Assembly (NCBI GenBank): GCA_002377605.1
Contig: DFQD01000148.1
Coordinates: forward strand, 1 to 18,042
DNA from: Gammaproteobacteria bacterium UBA3498
Lineage (GTDB): Bacteria > Pseudomonadota > Gammaproteobacteria > Pseudomonadales > Pseudohongiellaceae
Reading direction: 5' to 3'
DNA length: 18,042 nt
The position numbers were made by a program, and so were the translations under genes. This document shows, in pieces, positions 14,746 to 18,042 of this stretch; the first letter of the stretch is position 1; the number at the start of each line of letters is the position of its first letter. The notes below the pieces were generated by a model that made no database searches, was not told the origin of the DNA, and worked only from the letters and a program-made list of their open reading frames with translations.

Positions 14746-15491
14746 TCCTTGTACATTTCAGTGTTCTCTATTATTTGTAGTAACTCGGCAGGGCTCATAT
14801 AAGCTCCGCCTCCCCCTTCGTTGTTTGCTGCGGCTTGAGGAGAATTTGCGAATCGACTGCGAACAAAAAGAGCATGATCGTAACGCTGCCAGCCAAGACC
14901 ATATTGAATCAATCTTCGGTCGGTGTTTCTTTCGAAATTAATTCGGCAATCGCTCAATTGGCAAAGACCGTCCGCAGCAATCCCAAAAAAGGAGCGATCG
15001 AGATAGTAAACAGTATGAGATAGCTCGTGGCCGATGATACCAACCTGAGCGTTAAATGGCTGATTCTTTAACAAGAGGACATCACGTGGCCCGTCGAGGT
15101 GAGTATCAATGACAACAATGTAGGTGCGATTCTTGGCAGACCGTAGTAATGAAGTCCATAGTGGTCTAGATGAAAGTGGGATATCAACATTATCGACGAT
15201 GAATTGAATCTTAATGTCTTTAAGCTCTGGATAATGACTCAATGCTAATAATGCTTGTAATTCATAACCGGGCGGCAACTCTTTATTGTTACCAAACTCT
15301 GCTAGCAGCTTGCCATAACGTTGCTGTTCGATAGTTTCTTCATATTCCCTGACGACAGAAATTTCCGCTGCCTGCACACTGATCTGCCAGATCAACGCTA
15401 AAGCAGTGAGAGGAGGTCTTATAATGGAGCGATGATGTATAGAATATTTCTGCATTTTTTTGACTGTATAGTAAGAAAATTTCAGGAACAA
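14742..15491 (-). CDS. Small exported HExxH putative zinc metalloprotease
   Basis: 249 residues as the longest frame. The ATG at codon 13 (15455-15453) is a likelier start because the protein then begins MQKYSIHHRS, with a hydrophobic segment and cleavage near SVQA|AE, a good signal peptide. Neither start has a clear ribosome binding site. The core shows IGHELSHTVYYLDR with the zinc motif His155-Glu156-x-x-His159, followed by NFERNTDRR. There Glu187 and Asp191 fit the ExxxD third-ligand motif of gluzincin proteases such as M48. Two cysteines, C177 and C182, lie between the motifs and could be disulfide bonded. The product would be a soluble periplasmic peptidase. It is divergent from the lytic transglycosylase gene. 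I do not recognise a named family. The zinc site is well supported; protease activity is inferred. Confidence 0.75.
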   Translation of the reverse strand: MFLKFSYYTVKKMQKYSIHHRSIIRPPLTALALIWQISVQAAEISVVREYEETIEQQRYGKLLAEFGNNKELPPGYELQALLALSHYPELKDIKIQFIVDNVDIPLSSRPLWTSLLRSAKNRTYIVVIDTHLDGPRDVLLLKNQPFNAQVGIIGHELSHTVYYLDRSFFGIAADGLCQLSDCRINFERNTDRRLIQYGLGWQRYDHALFVRSRFANSPQAAANNEGGGGAYMSPAELLQIIENTEMYKD

Positions 15492-15713
15492 GGGGTCAAT
15501 ACCGCATCTAGTAAATTTTAACCAATAAAATCGACGAGCCAGTTAGGCTCAACAGATTCTTAGATGTGAATCAGCTCAGCATTCTGGTCTAATGCTTTTT
15601 ATAACCTTAATCACTTAATTGCTTCCTAAACTGTTGCGATCAAGCAGCACTGGGGCAAGTTATTTTGCTTTGCCTGGATTTTCATTCCTTACTTAATCCA
15701 TTATTATCTAAGC

Positions 15714-16904
15714 ATGAGGTCAGTTCCTACCCATCTATTTTTTTTCTGTTTATTTCTAACTCTGAGTTTCTCACTAAGCGCACAAGAGAGATCATTTGAC
15801 GATTGGCTTAGAGATCTTCGTGTAGAAGCAATTTCTCTTGGTATTAGAGAGTCAACCTTAGAAGCTTTAGATGAATTAGAAGCACCATTAGAAAGGGTGT
15901 TGGAGCTAGATAATAGCCAGCCGGAATTTGTTCAGACTTTCACGCGCTATTTATCTTTACGTATAACTGCTAATCAAGTTAGTCGAGGGCAAACTTTATT
16001 GCAGCAGCACGCAGAGCTCCTGGAAGAAGTTAGACAGAGTTATGGAGTACAACCACATTACCTTGTCGCTTTCTGGGCAGTGGAGAGCAATTATGGTCGC
16101 GCTACCGGAGGGTTCTCTGTACTGCAAGCCCTAGCAACTCTAGCATATGATCCACGCCGCTCCGCGTTTTTCCGTAGGGAATTATTAACCGCACTGCAAA
16201 TAATTGATGAGGGGCATATAGCCGCCGCAAATATGAGTGGTTCCTGGGCCGGTGCCATGGGCCAATTGCAATTTTTGCCATCGGTTTTTTATGAATACGG
16301 TGTTGATGGCGATGAGGATGGTCGTATCGATATCTGGAATAGTCTTCCTGACATCTTTCATTCTGCAGGAAATTTCCTAAATAACTTAGGTTGGCGCGGA
16401 GACGAGCGCTGGGGTAGAGAAGTGTTACTGCCAGAGAATTTCGATTACAGCCAGGTGGGAACACGAACACAAAAACCGCTGCAAGATTGGCAAGATCTCG
16501 GAATAGCTCTGGTGGATGGTAGTCCTATCCCGATTGCAAATATGAACGCTTCAGTGGTTCTACCAGCCGGAGCCGCGGGGCCTGCATTTCTCGCTTATCA
16601 GAATTTTCGAGCTACCATGGGCTACAATCCTTCTACTTTTTATGCACTGACTGTTGGCCATTTAGCGGATCGTTATACTGGCGCTGGACCTATACAAAGG
16701 ATGCCTGAAAACGAGCAGGCCATGAGTGTTGCTGATGTGCGAGAATTGCAAGCGTTGTTGAATGCTGCTGGTTTCGATTCGGGCGAGCCGGATGGGCGTG
16801 TTGGAAGACAGACTCGCGCTGCGATTCGGGCTTATCAGGAAAGCATAAACTTTCCCATGGATGGGTACGCTTCGGCGCAGCTTTTGGATAGCCTTCGAAA
16901 CTAA
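15714..16904 (+). CDS. Lytic murein transglycosylase, MltB family, with C-terminal peptidoglycan-binding domain
   Basis: 396 residues. A signal peptide ends near residue 23 (LSA|QE) with no lipobox, so the protein is probably soluble in the periplasm. Residues about 25-325 are the MltB/GH103 catalytic domain: FWAVESNYGR with catalytic Glu124, then GSWAGAMGQLQFLPSVF, a GDEDGRIDIWNSLPDIFHS segment and GWRGDERWGREV. Residues about 337-396 form a PG_binding_1 module (VRELQALLNAAGF, PDGRVGRQTRAAIRAYQ). The enzyme cleaves the MurNAc-GlcNAc bond of peptidoglycan and forms 1,6-anhydro-MurNAc ends, acting in wall turnover. The architecture matches the shorter MltB-like proteins (often called MltB_2) more than lipoprotein MltB of E. 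coli. The ribosome binding site is not evident. The heme A synthase gene begins 90 bases downstream. Confidence 0.93.
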   Translation: MRSVPTHLFFFCLFLTLSFSLSAQERSFDDWLRDLRVEAISLGIRESTLEALDELEAPLERVLELDNSQPEFVQTFTRYLSLRITANQVSRGQTLLQQHAELLEEVRQSYGVQPHYLVAFWAVESNYGRATGGFSVLQALATLAYDPRRSAFFRRELLTALQIIDEGHIAAANMSGSWAGAMGQLQFLPSVFYEYGVDGDEDGRIDIWNSLPDIFHSAGNFLNNLGWRGDERWGREVLLPENFDYSQVGTRTQKPLQDWQDLGIALVDGSPIPIANMNASVVLPAGAAGPAFLAYQNFRATMGYNPSTFYALTVGHLADRYTGAGPIQRMPENEQAMSVADVRELQALLNAAGFDSGEPDGRVGRQTRAAIRAYQESINFPMDGYASAQLLDSLRN

Positions 16905-16994
16905 ATACTCGTTGCAGTAACGCATCCGCTAGATTATTCTTGCGTCGCTTTTATCAAGCACGATCTTTTTCTTGGTTTTAAGCGTAAAAAATAT

Positions 16995-18038
16995 ATGGTT
17001 AGCCCAATATTCCTTTCTGAAAATGAGCAGTCTTTGCTGCGTTACCGTCGCATCGCGATTATTACTCTGGTGGCAGTCTATTTTCTAATTCTGGTTGGTG
17101 CCAGTGTGCGTGCTTCCGGTGCTGGCATGGGATGCCCAGACTGGCCGACTTGTTTTGGCCAATGGATTCCACCCACGCATGAATCCCAATTACCCAGTAA
17201 TTATCAAGATATCTATGCGGATCTAGGTTATGCAGAGACCCGTTTCAATGTTTTGAAGACCTGGACTGAATACACAAATCGCCTGGTTGGAGTCACTATA
17301 GGGTTTCTAATTTTTCTTACTGCAATTTTCTCGATTCCATTAAGGCGAATTAATAACTCTATTTTTGTAGCTTCGGTGGCAGCGTTTTTTATGGTTGGCT
17401 TTCAGGGTTGGTTAGGGGCAAAAGTTGTGAGCTCAAATCTTCAGCCGGGGATGATTACCATTCATATGTTAATGGCTCTAGCTATAGTTGGTACTTTGCT
17501 ATTTTCTTTAGCTGAAGCTAGAAGAGGAGTAATGGTGAAGCAACCTATAACAGGAATAGATTCTCGTTTTCAACTTTGTCTTTACATTGTTTTGGGAATG
17601 ACGGTACTGCAGGTTGTCTTAGGCACACAAGTAAGAGAAATGACTGATCTCATTCGTGAAGCACAAGGTGAGGCTCTACGATCAACTTGGATTGAGGCCA
17701 TGCCATGGTTCTTTTTTGTGCACCGTTCTTTTTCCGCCCTGGTGTTGATCGCTAATTTATGGTTGGCCCGCTTACTGATAAATTCATTAGGCTGGCAGCA
17801 TGCATTAACCCGGCTCACCTTCGCCATGATTATGGTAATTTGTTTAGCAGTTTTGTCCGGAGCTACCCTTGGGCATTTGGGGATGCCTGCTTTTATACAA
17901 CCAACCCATTTGCTATCAGCTTCTTTGCTTTTCGGGATGCAGTTTCTGCTATGGTTAAGCTATCGTCATTCGAGAGATAGCTCCCCTGAGCAGCGTGACT
18001 CCAACGTTGCGAGCCAGGTCTCACCCCTAAATATTTGA
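16995..18038 (+). CDS. ctaA: Heme A synthase, CtaA/Cox15 family
   Basis: 347 residues with eight predicted membrane helices (about 19-38, 96-115, 123-142, 152-173, 193-210, 240-262, 270-290, 300-322). VGASVRASGAGMGCPDWPTC after helix 1 is the family signature and carries Cys47 and Cys53. His157, His243 and His305 match three of the four conserved heme-ligand histidines of Bacillus CtaA. The first is replaced: WTEYTNRL has Glu92 but Asn95 where ExxH is usual. The enzyme oxidises the C8 methyl of heme O to the formyl group of heme A for cytochrome aa3 oxidases in the inner membrane. No ribosome binding site is obvious before the ATG. The stop is 4 bases from the window end, so a heme O synthase gene may follow. 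The gene is the only clear integral membrane protein in the window. Confidence 0.92.
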   Translation: MVSPIFLSENEQSLLRYRRIAIITLVAVYFLILVGASVRASGAGMGCPDWPTCFGQWIPPTHESQLPSNYQDIYADLGYAETRFNVLKTWTEYTNRLVGVTIGFLIFLTAIFSIPLRRINNSIFVASVAAFFMVGFQGWLGAKVVSSNLQPGMITIHMLMALAIVGTLLFSLAEARRGVMVKQPITGIDSRFQLCLYIVLGMTVLQVVLGTQVREMTDLIREAQGEALRSTWIEAMPWFFFVHRSFSALVLIANLWLARLLINSLGWQHALTRLTFAMIMVICLAVLSGATLGHLGMPAFIQPTHLLSASLLFGMQFLLWLSYRHSRDSSPEQRDSNVASQVSPLNI

Positions 18039-18042
18039 TGCG

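Noticed and set aside
15536..15550. GAGCC-AGTTA-GGCTC mini-hairpin in the divergent gap before the transglycosylase
   Set aside because: A five-base stem is expected by chance at this scale and has no clear positional meaning.
16102..16470. 122-codon minus-strand frame inside the lytic transglycosylase
   Set aside because: It is antisense to the catalytic domain of a well-recognised enzyme.
16919..16960. Possible hairpin after the transglycosylase (ACGCA with TGCGT)
   Set aside because: Only about five base pairs with a long loop and a short T-run; not convincing as a terminator.

Overview
This 18 kb window reads as ordinary bacterial chromosome with dense genes, short intergenic gaps and Rho-independent terminators. 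The gene content suggests a Gram-negative, aerobic, probably marine or other aquatic gammaproteobacterium: an MltB-type murein transglycosylase, a heme A synthase, several PQQ-type quinoproteins and many periplasmic proteins. That assignment is inferred from gene content only. I see no rRNA, tRNA, CRISPR array, insertion sequence or phage gene.

Layout. (1) 1-136 (-) is the start of a secreted protein that runs off the left edge. (2) 314-2812 (+) is a large exported DUF305 plus LVIVD-like beta-propeller protein, ending at a bidirectional terminator. (3) 2875-3876 (-) is a secreted protein of a common but uncharacterised family. (4) 4076-9463 (+) is a likely operon: an exported alpha/beta hydrolase followed by two tandem, closely related PQQ dehydrogenase-like proteins. 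(5) 9854-11617 (+) is a third PQQ protein of the alcohol dehydrogenase type, converging through a strong terminator on (6) 11670-12800 (-), an exported NHL/PAL-like beta-propeller. (7) 13265-14662 (+) is a PhoPQ-activated pathogenicity-related (PqaA-type) alpha/beta hydrolase. (8) 14742-15491 (-) is a small exported HExxH putative metalloprotease. (9) 15714-16904 (+) is an MltB-family lytic transglycosylase with a peptidoglycan-binding tail. (10) 16995-18038 (+) is the heme A synthase CtaA/Cox15.

How the genes may work together. All the genes up to the heme A synthase appear to encode exported proteins, so the window is largely a periplasmic set. The natural reading of 4076-11617 is that a hydrolase releases an alcohol or sugar-like product, quinoproteins oxidise it in the periplasm, and electrons enter the aerobic respiratory chain. 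The substrate is unknown, and no PQQ synthesis gene or cytochrome c partner is present here.

The most notable points are these. Both tandem quinoproteins carry Asn where the family has its catalytic Asp (E. coli glucose dehydrogenase Asp466), while the neighbouring third quinoprotein keeps an Asp-x-Asp pair. The tandem pair shares an exactly identical 50-bp block inside otherwise diverged sequence, which suggests gene conversion. The large first protein fuses a Met/His-rich DUF305 domain to a His-decorated propeller. The heme A synthase has Asn in place of one of the four usual heme-ligand histidines.
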